DNA of 9,734 nt from Actinomycetes bacterium (GCA_023451265.1 JAEYAG010000140.1:1-9734), one strand, 5' to 3'. Shown: positions 1 to 6,541, numbered from the stretch's first letter. Program-made: numbers and translations. Notes: a model not told the origin generated them from the sequence alone.

Positions 1-446
1 TGAAGGGCAAGGTCGACGAAGAGCTCAAGCGGCACTTCAAGCCCGAGTTCCTCAACCGCGTCGACGACGTCATCGTCTTCCCGCAGCTGAACAAGGAAGA
101 GCTCCGTCAGATCGTGGGCCTGTTCACCAAGCGTCTGAGCGAGCGCCTGCTCGATCGTGACATGACGGTCGAACTGACGGATGCCGCGAAGGACCGCCTC
201 ATCGAGATCGGGTTCGACCCGACGCTGGGTGCCCGGCCGCTGCGCCGCGCCATGCAGCGCGAGGTCGAGGACCAGCTCTCGGAGCGCATCCTGCACGGCG
301 AGCTCAACGCCGGCGACCACGTGAAGGTCGACGCCGAGAACGGGAAGTTCCTGTTCGAGCACGGGCCGCGCGGCGAGAAGGTCGCGGTCGGCGTCGGCGC
401 CGCCGGGGCGATCGAGGCCACGCCGGACATCGTCGCGGGGAGCTGA
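1..446 (+). CDS. clpC: ATP-dependent Clp protease ATP-binding subunit ClpC, C-terminal part
   Basis: Partial gene; the 5' end lies outside the window. The frame runs from position 3 to the TGA at 444-446 and gives 147 residues. ClpC is a cytoplasmic Hsp100 AAA+ unfoldase that feeds substrates to the ClpP peptidase. Visible are the end of the second AAA+ module (FKPEFLNRVDDVIVF, the usual arginine-finger region of Clp ATPases) and the C-terminal small domain with the sensor-2 motif LGARPLRRAMQR followed by EVEDQLSERIL. The tail is glycine/alanine-rich (VGVGAAGAIEATPDIVAGS), as often seen in actinobacterial ClpC. ClpB shares this architecture, but the LNRVDDVIVF core and the length and type of tail favour ClpC. 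A strong hairpin follows directly, so this is the end of its transcript. It converges with the amidase gene. Confidence 0.93.
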   Translation, partial: KGKVDEELKRHFKPEFLNRVDDVIVFPQLNKEELRQIVGLFTKRLSERLLDRDMTVELTDAAKDRLIEIGFDPTLGARPLRRAMQREVEDQLSERILHGELNAGDHVKVDAENGKFLFEHGPRGEKVAVGVGAAGAIEATPDIVAGS

Positions 447-463
447 CCCGGTCGAAGGACCAC

Positions 464-499
464 ACCGAAGGGCGGATGCTGCGGCATCCGCCCTTCGGT
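464..499 (+). terminator. Strong hairpin terminator after clpC
   Basis: Perfect 16-bp inverted repeat. The arm 464-479 (ACCGAAGGGCGGATGC) pairs with 484-499, with a TGCG tetraloop at 480-483. It starts 17 nt after the clpC stop. No T run follows (CGTCTACC), so it resembles the U-less terminators common in high-GC actinobacteria. It could also stop transcripts arriving from the minus strand. Confidence 0.75.
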
Positions 500-571
500 C
501 GTCTACCCGGCTGGGCGTCCTGCTGGCCGTCGTGCGGCCGGATGCCAACGCCGGGTGTCGGCCGATTCTTG

Positions 572-645
572 TTGTGAAAGCAGGCTGGATCGCGCGGTCC
601 GGGCCCGCTCGGGCCCGAGAAGGCGGATTGAGCCTGCTTTCAGAA
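572..645. repeat. 74-bp inverted-repeat element with two internal hairpins
   Basis: The outer arms TGAAAGCAGGCT (575-586) and AGCCTGCTTTCA (631-642) are perfect 12-bp inverted repeats. They extend to 15 bp with one mismatch (572-586 with 631-645). Inside, abutting each other, are hairpin 587-600 (5 bp including one G-T pair, GCGC loop) and hairpin 601-616 (GGGCCC/GGGCCC, loop GCTC). Fourteen unpaired bases (617-630) follow. The fold is a three-way junction on the plus strand; the minus strand can form a similar shape. It sits in the gap between the convergent clpC and amidase genes, 20 nt past the amidase stop, so it may help terminate that transcript. It could also be a dispersed genus-level repeat. 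I see no clear target duplication. Confidence 0.55.
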
Positions 646-665
646 CGCCGAACGCCCGGCGGCAG

Positions 666-1619
666 TCAGGGGATCTGGTAGATCCGCACGGTCGAGTTCT
701 GGTGCTCGACGTACAGCGCGTTCGTCAGCTCCCGGTACTCACCGTCGTAGTTGTGGCTGATGAAGTACACCTTCGGCGGCCCGTCGGGGACGTACTCGAC
801 CTTCGACACCGTCATCGTGTGATCCAGGCCCGCCTGCGTCTCGCCCCAGCTGAACACGCCGACATCGCCGACGCGGACGCGGTCGAGGTCGGCCTCCGTC
901 GCGTAGGTGAAGCCGAGCTTGTCGAAGTAGGCGGCCATGGGAGCCGTGGCGATCCAGGGCTTGGAAGCCGTCCACATCGCGCCGTCGGAATACCACGTGC
1001 CGTCGGTGTGCCAGCCGCGTGCGATGAGCCCCTGGCTTGCGAAGTTCGTGCAGTCGCCGCCATACGGGTTGTAGTCGCCCCACTCGGCGCTGTTGTAGTC
1101 GAAGACGTACTGGTGCAGGTAGGCCATCTGGGCGGCGACATTGCCGCCGGTCGGCTGCGTGTTGGTGCCCGCGGATGCCGCGATCAGCCCGGCCCGGTAC
1201 GCCTCGGCATCCGCCTTCACCGCCTCGACGGCCTGCTGGGTCGCGGCCATGGCCGCGTCGGCCTCGGCGGCGGTCGTCGCCCCGCGCAGCGTGACCGTGG
1301 CCTGGTAGAGCGCGTCCTCGACGGACCGGGCGGCGTCGCTGTACTCGCCGAGCACGGCGAGCGCCTGGTCGGCCGCGGCGCCGGTGTCGAAGCTCGGGCC
1401 GTCGGCCGCCGGGGTGGGCTTCGGAGCCGACAGCGCGGCGCCCGCCTCGGGGGCGCTGGACGCGGTCGGATGCGGCCGCTCGCCGAGCGAGCGGACGAAG
1501 CCGAAGACGCCGACCGTCAGCGCCGCGATGATGATCACCGAGATGAGCGCAGCCGCACTGCGGCGCCGTCGCATCATCCTGCGGCGGCGCGCTGCTCGGG
1601 TGATCGGCGCGGTGGGCAC
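666..1619 (-). CDS. Membrane-anchored Amidase_6-domain protein (putative cysteine amidase)
   Basis: 317 residues with a GTG start. The N-terminus is very basic (residues 9-20, arginine-rich) and is followed by a single hydrophobic segment at about 22-42, so the protein is probably anchored with its C-terminus outside the cell. An Ala/Pro/Ser-rich linker (about 47-80) leads to an alanine-rich helical stretch (about 84-150, possibly coiled-coil). The Amidase_6-like domain covers about 158-317. Its hallmarks are the paired tyrosines and the nucleophile motif YNPYGGDCTNFASQ (Cys190), several conserved Trp residues, GDVGVFSW (251-258) and the catalytic His in LDHTMTV (His267). The family is papain-like, and the natural substrate here is unknown; cell-wall or peptide amides are plausible. 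It lies 75 nt downstream of the transglutaminase gene on the same strand, but a -10-like box at its start suggests separate transcription. The domain call is firm, the activity inferred. Confidence 0.82.
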   Translation of the reverse strand: MPTAPITRAARRRRMMRRRRSAAALISVIIIAALTVGVFGFVRSLGERPHPTASSAPEAGAALSAPKPTPAADGPSFDTGAAADQALAVLGEYSDAARSVEDALYQATVTLRGATTAAEADAAMAATQQAVEAVKADAEAYRAGLIAASAGTNTQPTGGNVAAQMAYLHQYVFDYNSAEWGDYNPYGGDCTNFASQGLIARGWHTDGTWYSDGAMWTASKPWIATAPMAAYFDKLGFTYATEADLDRVRVGDVGVFSWGETQAGLDHTMTVSKVEYVPDGPPKVYFISHNYDGEYRELTNALYVEHQNSTVRIYQIP

Positions 1620-1632
1620 GGCCCCGAGACTA
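1620..1632 (-). promoter_or_regulatory. Probable leaderless promoter of the Amidase_6 gene
   Basis: On the minus strand TAGTCT (1632-1627) lies 7 nt before the GTG start (1619-1617), which places the expected transcription start at or next to the start codon. No good Shine-Dalgarno sequence is present; the intervening bases are CGGGGCC. No -35 box is recognisable. The same geometry recurs at other genes in this window. Confidence 0.45.
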
Positions 1633-1694
1633 GCAAGACCGCTGGGAAGCAGCCTGACGCCGGCCCCGACACCCGAAAGACCGCGGCGGCCGGC

Positions 1695-2582
1695 TCATGC
1701 GTCATCGCGCGGCGCGACGTCGACGGAGACCCGCAGGGTCGAGCGCTTCGCCTTCGTGAAGATGATCCCCTTGACCGGCGACACGTCGCCGTAGTCGCGG
1801 CCCCACGCCACCGTGACGTAGCGGTCGTCGGCCCACTGGTCGTTGGTGGGGTCGATCGCGAGCCACTGGTCGGTGCCGGGCAGCCACACGGCGAGCCACG
1901 CGTGGGAGGCGTCCGCGCCGAACACGCGCTCCTTGCCCGGCGGCGGCTGCGTCGCGAGGTAGCCCGAGACGTAGCGGGCCGCGATCCCGTGCGACCGCAG
2001 GCACGCGAGGGCCACATGGGCGAAGTCCTGGCAGACCCCGGCGCGGGCGGCCATGGCGTCGGCGACCGAGCTTGTCACGGTCGTGGCGGTCTTGTCGTAG
2101 TCGAAGTCGCGGAAGATCCGCTGCATGAGGTCCGTCGCCGCCTCGCGGATCGGCCGGCCCGGGGTGAGCGAGACGGCGCCGTACTCCGCCGCCGCCGGCA
2201 CGTGCCGCACGCGGGGCGACTCCAGCGCGTACTCGACCGCCCGCCACGCCCCCGGCGTCTCGGGGTGCAGGATCGGCCGGGCATCTTCCCACGGCCGCGC
2301 CAGCGCGTCGGGGTCGTAGGCCGGGTCCTCGACCGTGACATCGCTCGTCGCGGTGATCGTCAGCGCGTCGTGCGGCTCGGTCAGGTGGAAGAACGTCGCC
2401 GCGTTGCCGAACGCGTCGACGTCGGGTGCGATGTCGCCGGGAACGGGGTCGAGCTCGACGGCGGATGCCGACACGCGCTGCCACGGCAGATCGCGGGCGA
2501 CCAGGTGGAACTGACCGACGCTGTCCTGCACCGGCTTGCTGTAGGTGTAGGCGGTGCGGTGCCACACGCGGTACGACTTCAT
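1695..2582 (-). CDS. Transglutaminase-like cysteine peptidase of the ATP-grasp/alpha-E operon
   Basis: 295 residues, no signal peptide, predicted cytoplasmic. The N-terminal beta domain (about 1-95, the bacterial transglutaminase N-terminal region) begins MKSYRVWHRTAYTYSKPV, typical of the family. The papain-like transglutaminase core (about 140-260) shows the full catalytic triad: Cys184 in ARAGVCQDFAHV, His227 in DASHAWLAVW and Asp244 in AIDPTNDQW. The C-terminal GRDYGDVSPVKGI segment is also characteristic. The start is ATG 2582, which overlaps the TGA of the upstream ATP-grasp/alpha-E gene (ATGA). A GGAG at 2594-2591 stands 8 nt before it, so the two are translationally coupled. M. tuberculosis Rv2409c is the expected counterpart. 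Relatives act as peptidases or amide hydrolases rather than crosslinkers. The partnership with the ligase upstream is established by gene neighbourhood in many genomes; the substrate is unknown. Confidence 0.92.
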   Translation of the reverse strand: MKSYRVWHRTAYTYSKPVQDSVGQFHLVARDLPWQRVSASAVELDPVPGDIAPDVDAFGNAATFFHLTEPHDALTITATSDVTVEDPAYDPDALARPWEDARPILHPETPGAWRAVEYALESPRVRHVPAAAEYGAVSLTPGRPIREAATDLMQRIFRDFDYDKTATTVTSSVADAMAARAGVCQDFAHVALACLRSHGIAARYVSGYLATQPPPGKERVFGADASHAWLAVWLPGTDQWLAIDPTNDQWADDRYVTVAWGRDYGDVSPVKGIIFTKAKRSTLRVSVDVAPRDDA

Positions 2583-5119
2583 GCCCGGCTCTCCATCAGC
2601 TCGATGAGCGACAGCTCCGACATCGGGACGGCGGGCGGCCCGCTCTCGAAGTGCAGGTGGGTCACCGCGACCGACAGCTGCTCGAGCTGTGCGGTGACTC
2701 CGGCGAGGAACTCCACCAGCGCGTCGCGCCGGCCGTCCGAGACGGCCCCGAGGGCGCCGATGTCGGCCGCCGCCAGCTCGGTCTCGAGGTGGTCGAGCAG
2801 CCGCTCGGCGCGCGTGGATCCGGTGGAAGCGGGCATGGCCGCCAGGTGATCGCGCAGCGCCGCCAGCGCGAACGCCAGCGAACGCGGGTTGCCGGGATCG
2901 ACCAGCAGCAGGTCGAGCACGTCGGCGGCGCGCACCGAGCCCCGGTACCGGCGCCGATGCGTGACGACGCTCTCCGATGCCACCAGCAGGCCTTCCAGCA
3001 CACTGCGGGTGGCCCGGGCATCCTGCCGGTGCGCGAGGCCCGTCGACAGCAGCACGCTCAGCTGGAGTCCGCGTTCGAGGAAGCGCCCCGCCTCGATCAT
3101 GTGCCAGCCGGAGTCGCGGATCATGTTCGCCGTCACCCCGTACAGCGACAGCATCGCGGCGAGCATGCGACCGGCCGACTCGGAGGTGCGGTGCGGGTGC
3201 GCCGAGGTGCGCAGCGCTCGCAGGGCCCGGTCGATGGTCGCGAACACCCGCCATGTGTCGCCGGACAGCTGGTCGCGCACCCCTTCCATCGCGTCGCGCA
3301 GGCGCGCGATGGAGTGCGCCGCCGACCCGGGACGGCTGGCGTCCAGCAGCAGCGAGCGGAACTCCGCCTCGGGATCGAGCGAGCGCATGCCCGCCAGGCG
3401 CCCCAGCACATCGAGGAGCACGCGGGGGCTCGCCGCCACGGCGCCGGCGGGGCCGTACGCGCCGGGCTGGTCGAGCTCGGCCTGCGCCGTCAGCAGCAGG
3501 CGCAGCAGGTCTTCGGTGCGCTCGGCGTAGCGCCCGGTCCAGAACATGTCGGCGTGGGCGCGAGGGGAGAGCGGAGGGATGCTGCGCGCCGCGGGCAGCG
3601 GCGCGATCTCGCTGAGGTTCTGATCGGCGTCGTCGGATGCCGCCTTCAGCACCCACACGTCCTTCGTGCGCGGCAGGGCGTCGGTGCTCTCGCGCACGGT
3701 CGCCAGACCCCCGACGAGCGGCCGGTAGGCCGAGCCGTAGCGCAGCGTGAAGCCGCGCAGGGTGAGCGGCATGGCCGCCGCGCGGGCGCCCGGTCCGGTC
3801 CCGCCCGCCGTCGCGTTCCACACCGGGGTCTGCGACAGCGGCAGCTGCGTCTGCCCGACGAACCGATGCGGCGCCGCCGCGATGCGGGCCGCGAGCTCGG
3901 CCCGGTCGAGGTCGGCGAACGCCTTGCGCGGCTCGTCGATCGTGCGCACCAGCAGCGTGTCGTCGCCGGCGCGCAGCCGCGCCTGCACCTCGCGGAGCGC
4001 CTCGGGCTCGCCGCACCACAGCGTCGGCACCGAGGGGATGCGCAGTTGTTCGCCGAGCAGTCGCTCGCACGCGGCAGGCAGGTAGGGGAGGAGCCCCGGG
4101 TTCTCGAGCACACCGGCGCCAAGCCCGTTCACGAGGCGCACGTTGCCCCGCCGCACGGCCTCCGCGAGGCCCGCGACGCCGAGCCGCGAATCGCCGCGCA
4201 GCTCCAGAGGGTCGCACCACGCGGCATCCACGCGTCGGATGATGACGTCGATGCGGTCGGCGGGCCGGGTGCGGGGCCAGCCGGCCGGCTTCATCCACAC
4301 GAACCCGTCGCGGACGACGAGGTCGCTGCCCTGCACGAGCGGGAAGCCGAGCGCGTTCGCGAGGAAGGCCTGATCGAACGCGGTTTCGCTGAGGGTGCCG
4401 GGCGTGAGGATGACCACCCGGGGGTCGTCGATCGCCTCGTCGACCGAGGAGAGCAGCGCCGCCCGCAGCGCCGAGAAGTACGGGTCGATGCGGTGGAGGT
4501 CTCCCTCCTGGAACAGGTCAGGCAGCACCTGCGAGATCACCCGCCGGTTCTCCGCGGCGAAGCCGAGACCCGACGGCGCCTGCACCCGGTCGGCCAGCAC
4601 GTGCCAGTCGCCCGCGGCGTCGCGGCCGAGGTCGGCCGCCGACAGCAGCAGTGGGTGCGGATCGACCGCGCTCGCGCGCGCGAGCGGGCGGGTGAAACCG
4701 GAATGGCCGAACACGACGGCCGCCGGCACGATGCCTTCGCTCAGCAGCGACTGCGTGCCGTACAGGTCGACGAGGAGGGCGTTGAGCAGCTCGGCGCGCT
4801 GCGCGAGACCGACCTCCAGCGGCGCCCAGGCCGCCGGATCGAGCACGAACGGCACGGGATCGAGCTGCCAGGGCTGTGCCCCCGACTCGCCGCGCACGTA
4901 CGAGACGCCGTCGTCGGCGAGGAAGCGCGCGATCTCGCCGTCCACGCGGTGCAGGTCGTCGGACGTGAGCGACAGCGCGTGCGCGGCGAGGGCCTTCCAG
5001 CCCGGACGCAGCGCGCCGTCGGCATCCACGAACTCATCGAACCGGGACACGTCGCCGGCGGCGGCGAACGGCAGCGTCGGCTGCGACATCGTCGCGGCGT
5101 AGTCACGCAACACACTCAC
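2579..5119 (-). CDS. Fused circularly permuted type 2 ATP-grasp / alpha-E protein
   Basis: 846 residues from a GTG at 5119, chosen because GGAGGGG (5134-5128) lies 8 nt upstream and the N-terminus VSVLRDYAAT fits the family. An in-frame ATG at 5089 has no ribosome site. Residues about 1-490 form the circularly permuted ATP-grasp ligase, with RVVILTPGTLSETAFD (234-249), LVQGSDLVVRDGFVW (261-275), DVIIRRVDAAWCDPLELRGD (291-310), the NGLGAGVLEN segment (331-340) and LGEQLRIPSVPTLWCG (355-370). Residues about 515-830 form the all-helical alpha-E domain, with LSPRAHADMFWTGRYAERTE (517-536) and IEAGRFLERG (675-684). Such proteins are predicted to form amide bonds with ATP; no product is known. In M. 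tuberculosis the two halves are separate genes (Rv2411c, Rv2410c). The transglutaminase gene follows with a 4-nt overlap. No Anbu-type proteasome relative, which accompanies this set in some bacteria, is seen nearby. Confidence 0.92.
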   Translation of the reverse strand: MSVLRDYAATMSQPTLPFAAAGDVSRFDEFVDADGALRPGWKALAAHALSLTSDDLHRVDGEIARFLADDGVSYVRGESGAQPWQLDPVPFVLDPAAWAPLEVGLAQRAELLNALLVDLYGTQSLLSEGIVPAAVVFGHSGFTRPLARASAVDPHPLLLSAADLGRDAAGDWHVLADRVQAPSGLGFAAENRRVISQVLPDLFQEGDLHRIDPYFSALRAALLSSVDEAIDDPRVVILTPGTLSETAFDQAFLANALGFPLVQGSDLVVRDGFVWMKPAGWPRTRPADRIDVIIRRVDAAWCDPLELRGDSRLGVAGLAEAVRRGNVRLVNGLGAGVLENPGLLPYLPAACERLLGEQLRIPSVPTLWCGEPEALREVQARLRAGDDTLLVRTIDEPRKAFADLDRAELAARIAAAPHRFVGQTQLPLSQTPVWNATAGGTGPGARAAAMPLTLRGFTLRYGSAYRPLVGGLATVRESTDALPRTKDVWVLKAASDDADQNLSEIAPLPAARSIPPLSPRAHADMFWTGRYAERTEDLLRLLLTAQAELDQPGAYGPAGAVAASPRVLLDVLGRLAGMRSLDPEAEFRSLLLDASRPGSAAHSIARLRDAMEGVRDQLSGDTWRVFATIDRALRALRTSAHPHRTSESAGRMLAAMLSLYGVTANMIRDSGWHMIEAGRFLERGLQLSVLLSTGLAHRQDARATRSVLEGLLVASESVVTHRRRYRGSVRAADVLDLLLVDPGNPRSLAFALAALRDHLAAMPASTGSTRAERLLDHLETELAAADIGALGAVSDGRRDALVEFLAGVTAQLEQLSVAVTHLHFESGPPAVPMSELSLIELMESRA

Positions 5120-5147
5120 GCTGGCGTCCCCTCCCGGGTCCAGCGTA
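5120..5147 (-). promoter_or_regulatory. Candidate promoter and ribosome site of the ATP-grasp operon
   Basis: On the minus strand a TACGCT box (5147-5142) is followed by a leader of about 15 nt carrying GGAGGGG (5134-5128), 8 nt before the GTG start. Unlike its neighbours this gene has a real Shine-Dalgarno sequence. The box lies within 10 bp of the divergent argA -10 box, so polymerase could not easily occupy both. No convincing -35 box is visible. Confidence 0.4.
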
Positions 5148-5155
5148 GGGGGCAA

Positions 5156-5167
5156 TACAGTGGGTCG
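5156..5167 (+). promoter_or_regulatory. Probable leaderless promoter of argA
   Basis: TACAGT (5156-5161) ends exactly 6 nt before the GTG start at 5168. The intervening GGGTCG is not a spaced Shine-Dalgarno sequence, so transcription probably begins at the start codon. Any -35 contact would fall at about 5133-5138, over the ribosome site of the divergent ATP-grasp gene. Confidence 0.5.
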
Positions 5168-5665
5168 GTGACCTACAACGTGCGCGCTGCGCGGACCTCG
5201 GACGTGCGCGGCATCCTCGCCCTGCTCGACCCGTGGGTGCAGCGGCGCGTGCTGCTGGGCAAAGAGGTCGTGACGCTCTTCGAAGCGGTGCAGGAGTTCG
5301 TCGTCGCCGAGAGCGACGGCGAGCTGATCGGATGCGGTGCCCTCCACGTCATGTGGGAGGACCTCGGCGAGATCCGCACCCTCATCGTCGCCGACGGCTG
5401 GCTGCACCACGGCGTGGGGGGCGCGATCGTCGCGAGCCTCGAGGCCCGGGCGCGCGAGCTCGGCCTCACGCGCCTGTTCTGCCTGACCTTCGAGGTCGAC
5501 TTCTTCGCCCGGCGCGGGTTCTCCCCCATCGGCGAGCAGATCGTCGACCCCGACGTGTACTCGCAGCTGCTGCGCAGCCCCGACGAGGGCGTCGCGGAGT
5601 TCCTCGATCTGGCGCACGTGAAGCCGAACACCCTCGGCAACACGCGGATGCTCAAGCACCTGTAG
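5168..5665 (+). CDS. argA: Amino-acid N-acetyltransferase (short-type N-acetylglutamate synthase)
   Basis: 165 residues, a single GNAT domain. It transfers acetyl from acetyl-CoA to L-glutamate, the first step of arginine biosynthesis, in the cytoplasm. The match to the short actinobacterial enzyme (M. tuberculosis Rv2747) is extensive: VRAARTSDV at the start, TLFEAVQEFVVAE (36-48), GCGALHVMWEDLGEIRT (55-71), the acetyl-CoA pyrophosphate loop HHGVGGAIV (80-88), FEVDFFARRGF (108-118) and VAEFLDLAHVKPNTLGNTRM (142-161). It lacks the amino-acid-kinase domain that gives the long E. coli-type ArgA its arginine control. It is not beside other arg genes, as is common in this phylum. It is divergent from the ATP-grasp operon, with only 48 bp between start codons. 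Glutamate specificity is inferred from family resemblance. Confidence 0.9.
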   Translation: MTYNVRAARTSDVRGILALLDPWVQRRVLLGKEVVTLFEAVQEFVVAESDGELIGCGALHVMWEDLGEIRTLIVADGWLHHGVGGAIVASLEARARELGLTRLFCLTFEVDFFARRGFSPIGEQIVDPDVYSQLLRSPDEGVAEFLDLAHVKPNTLGNTRMLKHL

Positions 5666-5667
5666 CG

Positions 5668-5700
5668 GCCGGTCCGCGCGTCTCGGGCGGGGCGGACGGC
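5668..5700 (+). terminator. Possible weak terminator after argA
   Basis: Imperfect hairpin just past the argA stop. GCC (5668-5670) plus GTCCGC (5672-5677) pair with GCGGAC (5692-5697) plus GGC (5698-5700), with one bulged G at 5671 and a 14-nt loop. There is no T run. It lies 10 nt before the -10 box of the next gene. Confidence 0.3.
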
Positions 5701-5709
5701 ACCGCGGCC

Positions 5710-5721
5710 TAGCCTGGAGGG
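5710..5721 (+). promoter_or_regulatory. Probable leaderless promoter of the exported beta-domain gene
   Basis: TAGCCT (5710-5715) ends 6 nt before the GTG at 5722. The six bases between are GGAGGG, which looks like a Shine-Dalgarno sequence but abuts the start codon with no spacing and so cannot serve this start normally. The geometry is that of a leaderless transcript. Confidence 0.5.
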
Positions 5722-6396
5722 GTGAGCACCCCGAAGCGACGCCCCTCGCCCGCCGTTTACCGGCGCCGGCGGCTGGTGGCGCTGCTCATCGTGCTCGCGG
5801 TCGTCGCGGCCGTCGTGCTGGCCGTCTGGCAGCCCTGGAACGGGACGGCGGTGCCCGCGGCATCCCGCACCCCCGGCACCACGCTGTCGACGACGGCTCC
5901 GCCGGTGACGACGGATGCCGCGGCCACCCCGGAGCCGACCGCACCTGTCGAGACCTCGCCCGCGCCGGATCCGTCGGAGGCGACCGAACCGGCCATCGCG
6001 GCCTGCTCGACGGCGGACATCTCCGTGCAGGCCGTCACCGATAAGGACGCCTACGGATCGGGGGAGCTGCCGCAGCTGTCGATCACGCTGTCCAACGAGG
6101 CCGCCGTGCCGTGCCTGATCAACGTCGGCACCGCGACGCAGTCGTTCGTCATCACGAGCGGCAGCGACACGTGGTGGCGGTCCACCGACTGCCAGAGCGA
6201 GTCGAGCGACCAGGTCGTGCAGCTCGCCCCGGGACAGACCGTGTCCAGCGTGACGCCGCTGACCTGGGACCGGACGCGCTCGTCCGTGGACACGTGCGGC
6301 GCTGCGCGGCCGCAGGCGCCCGCGGGGTACTTCCACCTGTCGGTGTCGATCGGCGGGATTGAGGCGGCGGACACGAAGGTGTTCCAGCTGCGGTGA
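5722..6396 (+). CDS. Membrane-anchored protein with exported beta-rich domain (BsuPI-like, tentative)
   Basis: 224 residues with a GTG start. A basic N-terminus (KRR, RRRR at 14-17) precedes one hydrophobic segment (about 18-36), with the C-terminus outside. A Thr/Pro/Ala-rich linker follows (about 42-92). The folded part (about 93-224) alternates hydrophobic residues as in a small beta sandwich: LPQLSITLSNEAAVPCLINV, SFVITSGSDTWWRS, VVQLAPGQTVSSVTPLTWDR and AGYFHLSVSIGG. This order (weak-neighbour loop, W-W/R-S, L-x-PGQ, T-x-x-W, G-Y-x-L) resembles BsuPI/DUF4232-type domains, but I cannot confirm it. Four cysteines (95, 131, 157, 192) all lie in the exported domain and could make two disulfides. 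The function is unknown; a cell-surface binding role is a guess. Its gene is 56 nt after argA, same strand, with its own -10-like box. Confidence 0.75.
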   Translation: MSTPKRRPSPAVYRRRRLVALLIVLAVVAAVVLAVWQPWNGTAVPAASRTPGTTLSTTAPPVTTDAAATPEPTAPVETSPAPDPSEATEPAIAACSTADISVQAVTDKDAYGSGELPQLSITLSNEAAVPCLINVGTATQSFVITSGSDTWWRSTDCQSESSDQVVQLAPGQTVSSVTPLTWDRTRSSVDTCGAARPQAPAGYFHLSVSIGGIEAADTKVFQLR

Positions 6397-6445
6397 GCTT
6401 CGCGGGCTTCGCCCGGCCGCGGTGAGCTGCGCGGTGCGGGGGCGG

Positions 6446-6451
6446 TAATAT
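6446..6451 (+). promoter_or_regulatory. Candidate -10 box upstream of the structured region
   Basis: TAATAT stands out as the most AT-rich spot in a GC-rich stretch and fits the TANNNT pattern. It would start a transcript near 6458, just before the TGAGA/TCTCA hairpin. The dyad GGTA-ATA-TACC overlaps it and could be an operator. No good -35 is present. Confidence 0.35.
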
Positions 6452-6541
6452 ACCCGTTTCTGAGAGGATTCTCACGATTTTTCCACGGAGGAGGGGGCAC
6501 AGATCGACAAGATCGTGCGTAACCTTGTACTCAGCTCCTGA

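Noticed and set aside
575..642. Resemblance of AAAGCAGGCT to the lambda attachment-site core flank
   Set aside because: Only about 10 bases match, the AT-rich exchange core is absent, and there is no integrase nearby. Chance similarity.
555..2849. A 764-codon plus-strand open frame opposite the amidase and transglutaminase genes
   Set aside because: Arginine- and valine-rich composition, no domains, and it crosses two genes with intact catalytic motifs on the other strand.
2583..4298. In-frame upstream extension of the transglutaminase frame to 867 codons
   Set aside because: The extension overlaps the alpha-E coding sequence in another frame and is low-complexity. The start at 2582 has a spaced GGAG and the true family N-terminus.
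5120..5659. In-frame upstream extension of the ATP-grasp protein across argA
   Set aside because: It lies antisense to argA, has no homology-like motif, and the GTG at 5119 has an ideal ribosome site and the family N-terminus.
2426..5665. A 1079-codon plus-strand open frame antisense to the ATP-grasp gene and running into argA
   Set aside because: It is Arg/Gly/His-rich low-complexity translation without any family motif, the usual antisense shadow of a high-GC gene. Both the ATP-grasp and argA proteins have full conserved motifs in their own frames.
6455..6475. CTGAGA resembling the thiamine riboswitch core
   Set aside because: The second conserved block (around CCTGATC) and the flanking stems are missing, and no thiamine gene follows.
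6503..6541. ATC GAC AAG frame after the GGAGG run, as if an ATC start or a degraded ATG
   Set aside because: ATC starts are very rare, the peptide would be only 12 residues, and no family match is apparent.
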